Source of the DNA: Burkholderiaceae bacterium
GTDB lineage: Bacteria; Pseudomonadota; Gammaproteobacteria; Burkholderiales; Burkholderiaceae_C
Assembly: GCA_016790575.1 (NCBI GenBank)
Contig: JAEUOU010000004.1
Coordinates: 1 to 35,430 of the forward strand
Length of the DNA: 35,430 bases
Direction of reading: 5' to 3'
In this document: positions 24,214-32,730 of the stretch, piece by piece
How the letters are laid out: each line of letters begins with the position of its first letter
How positions within the stretch are numbered: the stretch's first letter is position 1
Program-made: the position numbers and the translations under genes
The notes under the pieces: model-generated
What the model was told of the DNA's origin: nothing
Seen by the model: the letters and a program-made list of their open reading frames with translations, nothing else
Databases searched by the model: none

Positions 24214-24702
24214 TCAGTTGGCCAGGAACCAGGGCAGCACGGGAAATTGCAGATTAAGCAGCTTCACGAAGGCCACATAGCTACCAACCGCCAGGATGGT
24301 TGCCAAAATGATTGACTCCCTCAGCTTGCAGCCCTGTCTGGCGTAGCCGGACAGGATGACCAGTCCGAAGATGGCGACGATGAAACCGAATGGAGGCAGC
24401 CCTATGGACGGCAGGCCCACGAGCAAGGCGCCGAAGAGCAGGTTGGCGCTCAGAATGAACACTAGGGGGCGCCATGCGATGGAACCGATCCGGTCGCCAC
24501 CCGGAGGCCCGCTGCGGAATGAATTCACAGCGACCAGTGCACCCAGGCCAACCAGAATCAGGCCGAGCATGAACGGGAAATAGCCGGGACCCATGCGGGC
24601 CGCCTGTCCGATCTCGTAGTCCACTGCGCCCCAGGCGAACGTGCCGCCAACGAGCATGAACAGGAGGCCGGAAACAAAATCTCTCTGACTCACCAAAGTC
24701 AC
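24214..24702 (-). CDS. tctB: Tripartite tricarboxylate transporter small subunit TctB
   Basis: This is a 162-residue membrane protein with four hydrophobic segments, for example FVSGLLFMLVGGTFAWGAVD, FILSANLLFGALLVGLPSIG and FGFIVAIFGLVILSGYA. The motif RMGPGYFPFMLGLILVGLGA is typical of TctB. The start is a GTG at 24702 with GGAGAC six bases upstream. It is the small partner of TctA. The 232-base gap before it may hold a second promoter, so tctBA could be expressed partly independently of fahA. Confidence 0.88.
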   Translation of the reverse strand: MTLVSQRDFVSGLLFMLVGGTFAWGAVDYEIGQAARMGPGYFPFMLGLILVGLGALVAVNSFRSGPPGGDRIGSIAWRPLVFILSANLLFGALLVGLPSIGLPPFGFIVAIFGLVILSGYARQGCKLRESIILATILAVGSYVAFVKLLNLQFPVLPWFLAN

Positions 24703-24934
24703 AACTTGTCTCCTAGATTTTTTGCGCGATTCTTAGGTCTCAAAGTTTATTATTTTACGCCTCATAATCCGAGAGACGGCGTCAGGGTATACACCTATGC
24801 AAGGTAAAGCAATGCCCTCATCGACAAGGTTTGTGTCTAACTTGGCAGGAACCTCTTGGGGTGCGTCCTTCGAACCGTTACGCCAAAATCAACGTCAACG
24901 GTGCGGGCACCGGGTACAAGAAGCGAGGAACAGC
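24703..24934 (-). promoter_or_regulatory. Leader between fahA and tctB, A+T-rich
   Basis: This is the only sizeable gap inside the minus-strand operon. Its tctB-proximal half (about 24715-24770) is A+T-rich, including a run of T residues near 24718 and TTTATTATTTTA. That is a plausible site for an internal promoter or for transcript processing. No clear -35/-10 pair or terminator could be assigned. Confidence 0.3.
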
Positions 24935-26302
24935 TTAGTCACCGAGGGGGTGGTCGGTTTGAGCTGGGGGCAAGACGCCTTGAGTATCGAATAGGGCCGC
25001 CTGGATAGTGCCGACGCATTCGCCAAATCCAATCCGTTGCGCGCCTTCGCGCTCGCACCAAGCGCGCAGGGCGACGGTATCTCCATCCTCCAGGAAGATT
25101 CGACTCTCACCCGAAGGCAGCGTGATGGCTTCGCGCCCTCCGATGGTTTTCTCTACCAGTGAGCCAGCCTGCGAGGGATGTGGTCCGGACAGTGTGCCGG
25201 AGCCGAGCAGGTCTCCTGCGTTGAGATTGCAGCCTCCGGCCGCATGGTGTGTCAGCAGCTGGGCGGGCGTCCAGTAGGCAGCTTCCACGAAGCTTGAGCG
25301 TGACAAGCACACCGGCGGGATGCCCACGAGTTTCATTTTCTCTGTTTGCAGCAAGACCTCAAGTTGGACGTCGAGCGAGCCGTGGACCATGTTCTCGTCG
25401 GACCGCAGGTAGGGCAGCGGCTCGGGATCGCCCTGTGCTCGCCGGCAGCCGGCCCGAAACGGCGCCAATGCCTCAAACGTCACGATCCAGGGAGACAAGG
25501 TGCTGGCGAAGTTCTTGGACAGAAACGGACCCAGAGGCTGGTATTCCCAGGGCTGAATATCCCGCGCAGACCAGTCGTTGAACAACGCCACGCCAAACAG
25601 GTGGCGCTCGGCATCTTCGATGGGGATGTGCGCACCTCGCCGATTGCCCGGGCCTACAAAGAAGCCGAGTTCCAGTTCGTAGTCCAGGCGCTTGCTGGGC
25701 CCAAAATCCGGCGTTTCGGCGGTGCCCTTGCTCTGGCCGTATGGGCGGTAGATGGGCTCGCCGCTGACAACGACTGAAGAACTGCGACCGTGGTATCCGA
25801 TGGGCACCCACTTGTAGTTGGGAAGCAGTGGTGTGTCTGGTCTGAAAAGCCGACCAACGGCCGTGGCATGGTGGATGCCGATGTAGAAGTCGGTGTAGTC
25901 GCCGATGGTCGCGGGGAGTGCATGCTCCGCCGCCGATTGCGCAACCAGGCATGCTTCCAGCGCATGGCGCTCGTTCGCGCCTTCACGCAGCGCGCGCGAC
26001 AGCGCCAGTCGCAGCGCGGACCATGCGGATGTGCCCATGGCCATGAAATCGTTGAGCCGTTCGCGCGATGCCGAGACCGCTGCGCCCTGAGCCAGACCGT
26101 TGAAGACACCTCGATGAACAGCCGAAGCCAAGTCGAGGATCTGGTCTCCGATCGCAACGCCTCCTCGAAACGACTCGTTGGATCCGCGTCGCCGAAAGAT
26201 ACCGAAAGGCAGGTTCTGAAGGGGAAAGTCCGTCGCGCCGTCGTTCGCCGAGGCCACCCAACTGCGCAGGTCAATCGAGTGGGTTTCGTTCAAGGGCGTC
26301 AT
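24935..26302 (-). CDS. fahA: Fumarylacetoacetase
   Basis: This 455-residue enzyme hydrolyses fumarylacetoacetate to fumarate and acetoacetate, the last step of the homogentisate pathway. The N-terminal domain includes [20 protein letters not shown]. The catalytic/metal region holds [31 protein letters not shown] (the glutamate ligands) and [20 protein letters not shown]. Length and order fit the eukaryote-like FAH family. Its ATG overlaps the hmgA stop by 4 bases, so translation is coupled. Confidence 0.94.
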   Translation of the reverse strand: MTPLNETHSIDLRSWVASANDGATDFPLQNLPFGIFRRRGSNESFRGGVAIGDQILDLASAVHRGVFNGLAQGAAVSASRERLNDFMAMGTSAWSALRLALSRALREGANERHALEACLVAQSAAEHALPATIGDYTDFYIGIHHATAVGRLFRPDTPLLPNYKWVPIGYHGRSSSVVVSGEPIYRPYGQSKGTAETPDFGPSKRLDYELELGFFVGPGNRRGAHIPIEDAERHLFGVALFNDWSARDIQPWEYQPLGPFLSKNFASTLSPWIVTFEALAPFRAGCRRAQGDPEPLPYLRSDENMVHGSLDVQLEVLLQTEKMKLVGIPPVCLSRSSFVEAAYWTPAQLLTHHAAGGCNLNAGDLLGSGTLSGPHPSQAGSLVEKTIGGREAITLPSGESRIFLEDGDTVALRAWCEREGAQRIGFGECVGTIQAALFDTQGVLPPAQTDHPLGD

Positions 26303-27585
26303 GCTTGTGTCGGGTTGAAGTGCTTCTTGAGGTCTTGCCAGCAGCGGTAGTAATCGTGTTGCAGCTGAGCGGACTCCATCGCGAACCTCGTTGGATTGAG
26401 CACTTCGTTTGACTCGAACATGAAGGCCATGGTTTCGGTCAGGTAGTCCGCCCTTGCTGTATCTGCCGCGCTGGCCTTGGCAAACGTGTCTGCGTCAGGG
26501 CCGTGCGCGCTCATGCAGTTGTGCAGGGACGAACCACCCGGCACAAAACCTTCCGCCTTGGCATCGTAGGCGCCGTGAATGAGTCCCATGAATTCGCTGG
26601 CGACGTTCCGGTGGTACCAGGGTGGCCTGAAGGTGTCTTGGGCCACGAGGATGCGGGGCGGAAAAATCACGAAGTCAATGGTGTCGACACCCGGGGTGTT
26701 GCTGACGGATTGCAGCACGAGGAAGATGGAAGGATCTGGGTGGTCGTAGCTGATTGAACCGATGGTGTTGAAACGCCGCAGATCGTACTTGTAGGGGGCG
26801 TGGTTGCCATGCCAGGCAACCACGTCCAAAGGGCTGTGCCCGATGCGCGCGCTCCAGAGATTGCCCTGGAAGCGGACAACCAGTTCGAAGTCGCCGTCCC
26901 GGTCCTCGTAGGCCGCGACGGGCGTGGAGAAGTCTCGCGGGTTCGCCAAACCATTGGAGCCGATGACGCCGAGGTCCGGCAGCTTCAGGGCTGCGCCGAA
27001 GTTCTCGCACACGTAACCGCGCGCGCGGGCGTCTGGTAGCCGAACCTGAAAGCGCACACCTCGGGGAATCACGGCAATCTCCTGGGGCCCCAGGAGCAGG
27101 CGTCCCATTTCCGTTGCCAGCTCAAGGCGGCCCTCCTGGGGGACGATGAGCAACTCCGCGTCGGCGTCGTACAGGAAGCGATCTTCCATCGACCGGTTGG
27201 CGGTGTACACGTGAATGGCACAGGCCGCATTCACCGCCATGGTGGTCATGCCATCGATGAAGTCGGTGGGCTGCCCGGGCAAAGGGAGAGGGTCCCAGCG
27301 CAACTGGTTCGGTGTCACCGGCACATCGTCGGCCCGGCTGATCCATTGACCTGAATCCAGGAGCACAAAAGGCTGGTGCATGGTGGATGGTCGAATGCGG
27401 TACAGCCAGGCGCGTCGGTTGGCATGCCGGGGTGCGGTGAACGCCGTGCCGGAAATCTGCTCGGCATAGAGCCCATACGGTGCGCGTTGTGGCGAGTTGC
27501 GCCCCTGAGGGAGCGCCCCGGGGAGCGCTTCAGAGGCAAACTCGTTGCACATACCCGTTTGGTAGGTGATGGGAATGTCCGGCAT
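26299..27585 (-). CDS. hmgA: Homogentisate 1,2-dioxygenase
   Basis: This 428-residue non-haem iron dioxygenase opens the ring of homogentisate to give maleylacetoacetate. The start is ATG 27585 ([20 protein letters not shown]), the normal HGO N-terminus; an upstream frame start at 27651 is not family-like. Iron-ligand motifs are [16 protein letters not shown] (His and Glu) and NCMSAHGPD (His). [17 protein letters not shown] and FGDxVAWHGN-type sequence ([20 protein letters not shown]) are also present. Only a weak ribosome site (GAGTGA) precedes it. It lies 55 bases after the TctC-like gene and is coupled to fahA. Confidence 0.95.
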   Translation of the reverse strand: MPDIPITYQTGMCNEFASEALPGALPQGRNSPQRAPYGLYAEQISGTAFTAPRHANRRAWLYRIRPSTMHQPFVLLDSGQWISRADDVPVTPNQLRWDPLPLPGQPTDFIDGMTTMAVNAACAIHVYTANRSMEDRFLYDADAELLIVPQEGRLELATEMGRLLLGPQEIAVIPRGVRFQVRLPDARARGYVCENFGAALKLPDLGVIGSNGLANPRDFSTPVAAYEDRDGDFELVVRFQGNLWSARIGHSPLDVVAWHGNHAPYKYDLRRFNTIGSISYDHPDPSIFLVLQSVSNTPGVDTIDFVIFPPRILVAQDTFRPPWYHRNVASEFMGLIHGAYDAKAEGFVPGGSSLHNCMSAHGPDADTFAKASAADTARADYLTETMAFMFESNEVLNPTRFAMESAQLQHDYYRCWQDLKKHFNPTQA

Positions 27586-27640
27586 GATTTCGTCACTCGG
27601 TGATTCGTGATGGCATGAGAAGGGAACGAAGCGTTTCAGT

Positions 27641-28639
27641 TCATTCGGCACGCGCGCCGGTTTCTTTGATGACCTTGGACCAACGCACCGTGTCTTCTTG
27701 CATAAGTGCCTTGAGGGCGCCCGGGCTCGACGGGGTCGGTTCCAGCCCTTGTGCTTCCAGGGAGGCCTTCACAGCAGGGTCACGCAAAGCCCGGCCAACA
27801 GATTCTTCGATCTTGGCTGCGATGTTGGCTGGTATACCTGTCGGGGCGACGAGGCCAATCCAGACCTCGCTGCGAAAGTCCTTGAAACCGGCGCTGGCCA
27901 CGGTCGGAACGTTCGGCAGGTAGGACAGAGGCTGCTCGCCACCCACCGCCAGCGGGCGCAGGGCGCCGGTCTTGATGTGGGGCAGCACCGAGTTGGCGAC
28001 CCCAAAAAGCACCTGGATCTGGCCACCGAGCAGATCCGCGACCACGGGCTGCGCACCACGGTATGGAACGTGCACCATGTCGATGCCAGCCATGCTCTTG
28101 AAAAGTTCCCCAGTCAAATGGTGTGGCGTGCCGACACCAGCGGAGCCATAAGACAGCTTACCTGGCTGGGCTTTGGCCAGCGCCACCAGCTCCTGGGTCG
28201 ACTTCGCAGCGACATTGGGGTTGACGACGAGGACAAAAGGAACGCGCCCCAACTGGGTGATGGGAACGAATTCCTTGACCGGCTCATAGCCAGCGCGCCC
28301 ATCTGGATAAAGGAAAGGGTTGGTGACGAAGTTATTGGCAACCACCAGCAAGGTATAGCCGTCAGGTGCCGCCTTCGCGGCCAGCTTTGTTCCAAGATTG
28401 CCGCCAGCCCCGGGACGGTTTTCGACGATCACCGGTTGCTTCCAGTACTCGCTGAGCTTTTGTCCTACCGTGCGGGCAAGAACGTCGTTGCTTCCGCCGG
28501 CGGTGAAGGGAACCACGATCGTGACGGTTTTGCTGGGGTACTCGTCGGCATGGGCCGGTAGCGCAACGTTCAACCCGAGAAGCGCAAGCACAAGCGCTTT
28601 GGTGGCGCGGCCAAGGGCAAGAGGTTTGAGCATGTTCAT
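27641..28639 (-). CDS. TctC/Bug family periplasmic substrate-binding protein
   Basis: This is a 332-residue protein. The start is ATG 28639 because GGAG lies 8 bases upstream; the open frame extends further but without signals. A signal peptide ([20 protein letters not shown] with LPAHA cleavage near residue 29) precedes the mature domain. Bug signatures are [47 protein letters not shown] and [17 protein letters not shown]. Such proteins bind carboxylates in the periplasm and deliver them to TctAB. Its place between the hydroxylase and hmgA suggests the ligand is the aromatic acid degraded by this operon. Confidence 0.92.
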   Translation of the reverse strand: MNMLKPLALGRATKALVLALLGLNVALPAHADEYPSKTVTIVVPFTAGGSNDVLARTVGQKLSEYWKQPVIVENRPGAGGNLGTKLAAKAAPDGYTLLVVANNFVTNPFLYPDGRAGYEPVKEFVPITQLGRVPFVLVVNPNVAAKSTQELVALAKAQPGKLSYGSAGVGTPHHLTGELFKSMAGIDMVHVPYRGAQPVVADLLGGQIQVLFGVANSVLPHIKTGALRPLAVGGEQPLSYLPNVPTVASAGFKDFRSEVWIGLVAPTGIPANIAAKIEESVGRALRDPAVKASLEAQGLEPTPSSPGALKALMQEDTVRWSKVIKETGARAE

Positions 28640-28686
28640 GAGGATGTCTCCTTGTGTTATCAATGGGAAGGGGAAAGCGATTCGAA

Positions 28687-30303
28687 CTATCCGGCGCCGC
28701 GCACGGTATCTACCAATTGGTCCGGAGAAGTCACCTGGGCGCCGCGCCAAGCGACATGGCCATCCGGTCGGACCAGTACGAGGGGGCGCTCATATGCGGC
28801 CGCCACATCGGCTTGCTCGATGGATTCGATCCGGAATGGGACGCCTTTTGCGGCAAACGCCTCGGCCAACGTGTCCGCCTCGTGCTGAAGCCTCGGGTCG
28901 GTGCACACGAGCACGAACCCGTGGCCGAACAGATCGAGCGTCGAGCGGCCATCGCTGAGCCATACGTGCGGCGCGCGCGAACCAGGCCGCGTCGTGGGGA
29001 TGTAGGTCGAGTATTCATCCGGGGTCGGCGTCGTGCCGTCCGGTATGCAGATGGGTGAGTCGTCGTAGCGGTGGCCGAGTTGCAGACCCAGCGACTCCCA
29101 CTCCACCCGGGTCGATTCGCGCAGGCGTCGGCCAAGGTCCTGGCGCACTTGCTCTCCTTCGGGCGTCAGGTCGCAGACCGCTGCCGGGCTGGGGGTGTCT
29201 TGCCATGCCCTGAAGTTCTGGGTGGAAAAGCCGATGTTGCGTCGCGCGACCGGCCGGCGCTCGGCATCGTAGCTGCGCAACAGGGCAGGACCGCCCCAGC
29301 CCTTGACAAGTCCTTCGAGCTTCCAGCCAATGTCCAGCACCTCCTGCGTACCCGTGTTCATGCCCATGCCGCCCGTTGGCGACATCGTGTGCGCCGAGTC
29401 GCCGACGAGGACAACGCGCCCCTGGTGGTAGCGATCGGCGAGCATCTCGCTGCGTCGCCAGGGGATGGTGGAGTCCACATGAAACGCGACATCGTCGCGA
29501 CCGATCGCTCGGCGGACCCAGGCCGCCGCGTCGAAATTCTTGAGGTCCATCTTCTCTTCGGAACCCAGCACGGTCAGGCGCCAGATCTCATTCCCGTCGA
29601 CGACCGTCAGGTTGCCCCAGGTCCCCTCCGGACCGACGAAGAGATAGCGCTCGGCAGGCCCCATCTTGTGCTGGTTCACCAGGCCTGGCGCGTGGATCAG
29701 GATATTGACGGAGTAGCTGAGCAGCTTGCCTTCCATCTTGATGCCGACCTGCTCCCGAACGCTGCTGGTGGCGCCGTCGCAACCGAGCAGGTAGTCGGCG
29801 CGGATCGTGACCGGCTCGCCCGTATTCAGATCGGTGACCACCGCCGTGACGCCCTGGTCGTCCTGCTGCAGCGATTTAAAGCGGTGCCTGAAGAGCAACT
29901 TGGTCTTCGGTTCAGCGCGTGCCGCATCGGTGAGGATGGGCTGCAGCCACAACTGAGGGCAGCGCTGCTTCTTTTCGGGCGTCTCGGGCGGCGTCGGCGC
30001 ATCGCGCATGCTCGGGTATTTCTCCTGGTCGAGCAGCAAGCCGTTGAGCGAGGTGCAGAAGACCATGGAAAGCTCATAGTCCTCCGGGAAACCGCATTCG
30101 CGCACACGCTGGGCCAGCCCCCAGCGCCGAAACAACTCCATCGTCCGCATCGCAATGAGGCCGGTGCGCGGGTGCTCGATCGTCCCGTCACCCTCGTCCA
30201 CAAGCATCGATTCGATACCCCTCCAGCCCAGCTCGATGGCCATCGAAAGGCCCACCGGGCCTCCACCCACGATCAGCACAGGCGTCTTGATCATTGTCTC
30301 CAT
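28687..30303 (-). CDS. FAD-dependent aromatic monooxygenase (FAD_binding_3, MhpA-like)
   Basis: This is a 538-residue flavoprotein hydroxylase. The start at ATG 30303 has AAGGA 9 bases upstream. It has the FAD GxGxxG motif VLIVGGGPVGLSMAIELGWR (residues 9-28), the DG motif DYLLGCDGATSSVREQ, and the GD motif VVLVGDSAHTMSPTGGMGMN. A C-terminal thioredoxin-like domain (DLFGHGFVLVC, RPDGHVAWRG) is typical of phenol/3-hydroxyphenylpropionate hydroxylase relatives. It inserts one oxygen into an aromatic ring using NAD(P)H. As first gene of the hmgA-fahA operon it may produce homogentisate from a hydroxyphenylacetate, but the substrate is inferred only. Confidence 0.9.
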   Translation of the reverse strand: METMIKTPVLIVGGGPVGLSMAIELGWRGIESMLVDEGDGTIEHPRTGLIAMRTMELFRRWGLAQRVRECGFPEDYELSMVFCTSLNGLLLDQEKYPSMRDAPTPPETPEKKQRCPQLWLQPILTDAARAEPKTKLLFRHRFKSLQQDDQGVTAVVTDLNTGEPVTIRADYLLGCDGATSSVREQVGIKMEGKLLSYSVNILIHAPGLVNQHKMGPAERYLFVGPEGTWGNLTVVDGNEIWRLTVLGSEEKMDLKNFDAAAWVRRAIGRDDVAFHVDSTIPWRRSEMLADRYHQGRVVLVGDSAHTMSPTGGMGMNTGTQEVLDIGWKLEGLVKGWGGPALLRSYDAERRPVARRNIGFSTQNFRAWQDTPSPAAVCDLTPEGEQVRQDLGRRLRESTRVEWESLGLQLGHRYDDSPICIPDGTTPTPDEYSTYIPTTRPGSRAPHVWLSDGRSTLDLFGHGFVLVCTDPRLQHEADTLAEAFAAKGVPFRIESIEQADVAAAYERPLVLVRPDGHVAWRGAQVTSPDQLVDTVRGAG

Positions 30304-30402
30304 AAATCTGCTTCCTTGATGTGTTTTTGATCCGTTCGAAAAATGATCTTCGAGAAAGGCAACCACGTCCAATCGATATTGGAGAGAAATAGAATTCAAG
30401 AT
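30304..30402. promoter_or_regulatory. Divergent promoter region of the hydroxylase-hmgA operon and its LysR gene
   Basis: These 99 bases separate two divergent starts. They contain a dyad CCAAT-CGAT-ATTGG (30369-30382) and a pair of direct repeats TTCGAAAAA / TTCGAGAAA near 30336-30358. They also contain A+T-rich sequence suited to overlapping promoters. A NahR/NodD-type regulator would be expected to bind here. No exact consensus operator is claimed. Confidence 0.45.
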
Positions 30403-31293
30403 ATGAATATCAAGACGTTCGACTTGAACCTGCTGAGGGTCTTCGCCGCTGTCTATGCGGAGCGCAATGTTTCCAAGGCCGCTGTCGCTGCGGGTCTGTC
30501 GCAACCCGCGATGAGCAATGCGTTGCTTCGGCTGCGCAAGGCCTGCTCCGATGTGCTGTTCATCCGGACATCGCGAGGCATGGAGCCCACTGCGCTTGCC
30601 GAGGAGCTCATCGATCCGGTTAGGCACGCGCTGTCGATCCTCCAGGCGTCCTTGGAACACCCTCACGGCTTCGATCCGCGAGAGTCCGAACGGACGTTCA
30701 GGGTCCTTATGTCAGATGCAGGTGAGGCCATCGTTCTGCCGCAACTGATACCCGCGGTGCTCAGGGAGGCTCCTCATGTGCACGTCGAGGCGCTGCGGCG
30801 CCCCAATGAGCTCTATTCGCAGATGCTTCAGAGTGGAGAAGCGGATCTCGCCATCGGAAACCTCGCGTTTCTGAAGACCGGGTTTTACCAACAGCGCCTC
30901 TTTGGCGACCCCTACTGCTGCCTGGTGCGAAGAAAGCACCCGTCGATCTGCGGCGAGTTGACGCTGAAGCAGTTCCTGGAAGCGCAGCACGTTTCGGTCG
31001 CCACTGGAAACGCAGACGCCTTGGTCGAGCACACGCTTGCGAAGATGCGCGCGAAGCGCAAAGTCGTCCTGCGCGTGACCCACTACCACGTCGCGGCAGA
31101 TGTCGTCGAGCGATCCAACCTGGTGGTCACCGTTCCCCGCAACGCGGCGCGCAACGCCCGGGGCGTTCAGATTCTTCCTGTACCCTTGAAGATCCCCGTC
31201 GCGGACGTGCGCCAGTTCTGGCACAGTCGCGCGCACAAGAATCCGGCCAACCAGTGGCTGCGGTCGATGCTGGCCAGGCTCGTGTTCGAATAG
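30403..31293 (+). CDS. LysR-type regulator, NahR/NodD class
   Basis: This is a 296-residue protein. ATG 30403 (MNIKTFDLNLLRVFAAVYAE) is the standard start of this class; an ATG at 30343 would add 20 unlikely residues. The HTH is RNVSKAAVAAGLSQPAMSNA with LLRLRKACSDVLFIRT, followed by an effector domain with GESDLAIGN-like sequence (SGEADLAIGNLAFLKTGFYQ). NahR/NodD-type regulators activate divergent aromatic catabolic or similar operons when they bind a small aromatic inducer. It very likely controls the hydroxylase-tctC-hmgA-fahA-tctBA operon. Confidence 0.88.
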   Translation: MNIKTFDLNLLRVFAAVYAERNVSKAAVAAGLSQPAMSNALLRLRKACSDVLFIRTSRGMEPTALAEELIDPVRHALSILQASLEHPHGFDPRESERTFRVLMSDAGEAIVLPQLIPAVLREAPHVHVEALRRPNELYSQMLQSGEADLAIGNLAFLKTGFYQQRLFGDPYCCLVRRKHPSICGELTLKQFLEAQHVSVATGNADALVEHTLAKMRAKRKVVLRVTHYHVAADVVERSNLVVTVPRNAARNARGVQILPVPLKIPVADVRQFWHSRAHKNPANQWLRSMLARLVFE

Positions 31294-31318
31294 TCTCGGC
31301 GTTGGCTGACGGGTCTTC

Positions 31319-32620
31319 TCAACTGGAGGCGTGCTGCCCCATGTATCTGGCCCGAGGCCGCAGCATGGCACCGGTCAGGCGTTGCTCCAGTGCGTGGGCG
31401 ATCCAGCCCGTGGTGCGTGCGAGGGTGTGCAGCATCGCGCCGGTTCCGTTGGGCAGCCCCATCGCCTTGCAGAGCATCACGAGGGCTGCAAACACATTCG
31501 GATGCTGTCCCGCCTGGCGGGCGCCGACCACCAGCGCCCGTATCTTTGGCGTGTCGGGGCCGTACGACGTCAGGCGTTCCATCATGTCGAGCAGCACCAC
31601 CGAGCGGGGGTCCTCTCCTTCATACAGGGGATGGTTGAAGCAGGGCAGTTCGTTGCTCATGAAGCCCATGGCCGCTGCCAGCGACAGAGCGTCTTCGGGA
31701 TCCAGTCGCGAAGGCAGCGCGTCGATCAGCGCCTCCACCTCCACGGCACCACCCACCTGCATCGCTCCTGACTGAGTCAGCATCGCGGTGGCGACGCAGG
31801 CGTGCAGGTCGGCGCCCGTGGAGGCGCATATCCGTGCCGCGAACGATGGCGCCGACAGTTCGTGCTCTGCGGACATCACCAGCGCGGCATCGATGGCCTG
31901 CACGGCATCCACACGGTCTCCCAGGCCGAGCCCGCGGGCGATGCACTGCGCCACGAACTCGCCTTCGCGGGGAGCGGAAAACCTCGCGTCCGGCCCGAAG
32001 ACGCCGGCCGCGCCGGCCAGGGTCTGCAGCAGTCGCCGGTACGTCGCAAGACCGGCCGCCTGTATGTCGCCTTCGGCCTGCTCGAATGCCGACAGCGAGG
32101 TCGTCAGCAGCGTCAGCAGCTTGAGCGGCGTGACCCTGTCGGCCGGGTGCGAGGCGAGCTTGATCAGGTGCTCCAGTGGCCGGGTTTCCTGCAGGGCTGG
32201 CCATGCGATGTCCCTGGTGCGCGCAAGCCCCGTCCAGATGAGTTCGCTCGCGAATTCGAATGATCGTCCGTCGCGCACCAGGTCGCGCGCAAGTACCCCA
32301 CGGTAGCGTGGCCCCTGGGCCGTGATCTCGCTGATCCACGTCTGTGCGATGGGTTCCCCGTAGCGCAGGGCGTGCGAGACCTGCGGTCCGCCCGAACGAG
32401 CGACAGCCCGGCTTCTGAGTTTCTCGACATCGGCCTTGCGGTAGAGCTTGGCCTTCACGCCCGGGCGCTGCATCGTCTTGATGAGCCCACGGCTGACGTA
32501 GGTGTACAGCGTTTCCCGGCGCACGCCCAGGGTCGACGTTGCTTCGGCGCTGCTGACGTATTCGACGTCGTTGATCTGGCGTTGCTGGCGTGGCGGCTTT
32601 GCGTCTTTTCTTGGCGGCAT
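31319..32620 (-). CDS. HTH protein fused to a citrate-synthase-like domain
   Basis: This is a 433-residue protein. Start ATG 32620 follows GGAAG at 7 bases; an upstream in-frame start at 32653 lacks this. Residues 20-72 are a MerR/excisionase-like HTH (EYVSSAEATSTLGVRRETLY, then YVSRGLIKTM and KLYRKADVEKLRSRA). The rest has the citrate synthase fold signature. The first catalytic histidine is kept (SAEHELSAPSFAAR, His253). The second is missing (SGAMQVGGA at 284-292, where enzymes have GPxHGGA), and the aspartate of PNVDF is absent (HPNVFAAL). It is more likely a DNA-binding sensor of an acyl-CoA or dicarboxylate than an enzyme. It is divergent from the Rieske genes. Confidence 0.85.
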   Translation of the reverse strand: MPPRKDAKPPRQQRQINDVEYVSSAEATSTLGVRRETLYTYVSRGLIKTMQRPGVKAKLYRKADVEKLRSRAVARSGGPQVSHALRYGEPIAQTWISEITAQGPRYRGVLARDLVRDGRSFEFASELIWTGLARTRDIAWPALQETRPLEHLIKLASHPADRVTPLKLLTLLTTSLSAFEQAEGDIQAAGLATYRRLLQTLAGAAGVFGPDARFSAPREGEFVAQCIARGLGLGDRVDAVQAIDAALVMSAEHELSAPSFAARICASTGADLHACVATAMLTQSGAMQVGGAVEVEALIDALPSRLDPEDALSLAAAMGFMSNELPCFNHPLYEGEDPRSVVLLDMMERLTSYGPDTPKIRALVVGARQAGQHPNVFAALVMLCKAMGLPNGTGAMLHTLARTTGWIAHALEQRLTGAMLRPRARYMGQHASS

Positions 32621-32661
32621 AGGGTTCTTCCGGTGGAATATGTCGATTCTCACATCGATCT

Positions 32662-32679
32662 ATACATTGATCAATGTAT
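32662..32679. promoter_or_regulatory. Perfect 18-bp palindrome, operator candidate
   Basis: ATACATTGATCAATGTAT is fully self-complementary. It lies between the divergent starts of the HTH/citrate-synthase-like gene (32620) and the Rieske oxygenase (32731). Its symmetry and position suit a dimeric repressor or activator acting on both promoters, most simply the adjacent HTH fusion protein. Confidence 0.65.
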
Positions 32680-32730
32680 TGCCTAACATCCGCGGCACTC
32701 CGTCAACTCCCTTTTGAAAGGACAACCACC

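Noticed and set aside
23170-24315. 381-codon plus-strand open frame opposite tctA
   Set aside because: Its product is low in complexity and Q/H/R-rich with no recognised fold. The minus strand encodes an intact TctA with good ribosome sites.
29071-30330. 419-codon plus-strand open frame opposite the flavin hydroxylase
   Set aside because: The same effect applies: antisense frame of a high-G+C gene. All conserved motifs are on the minus strand.
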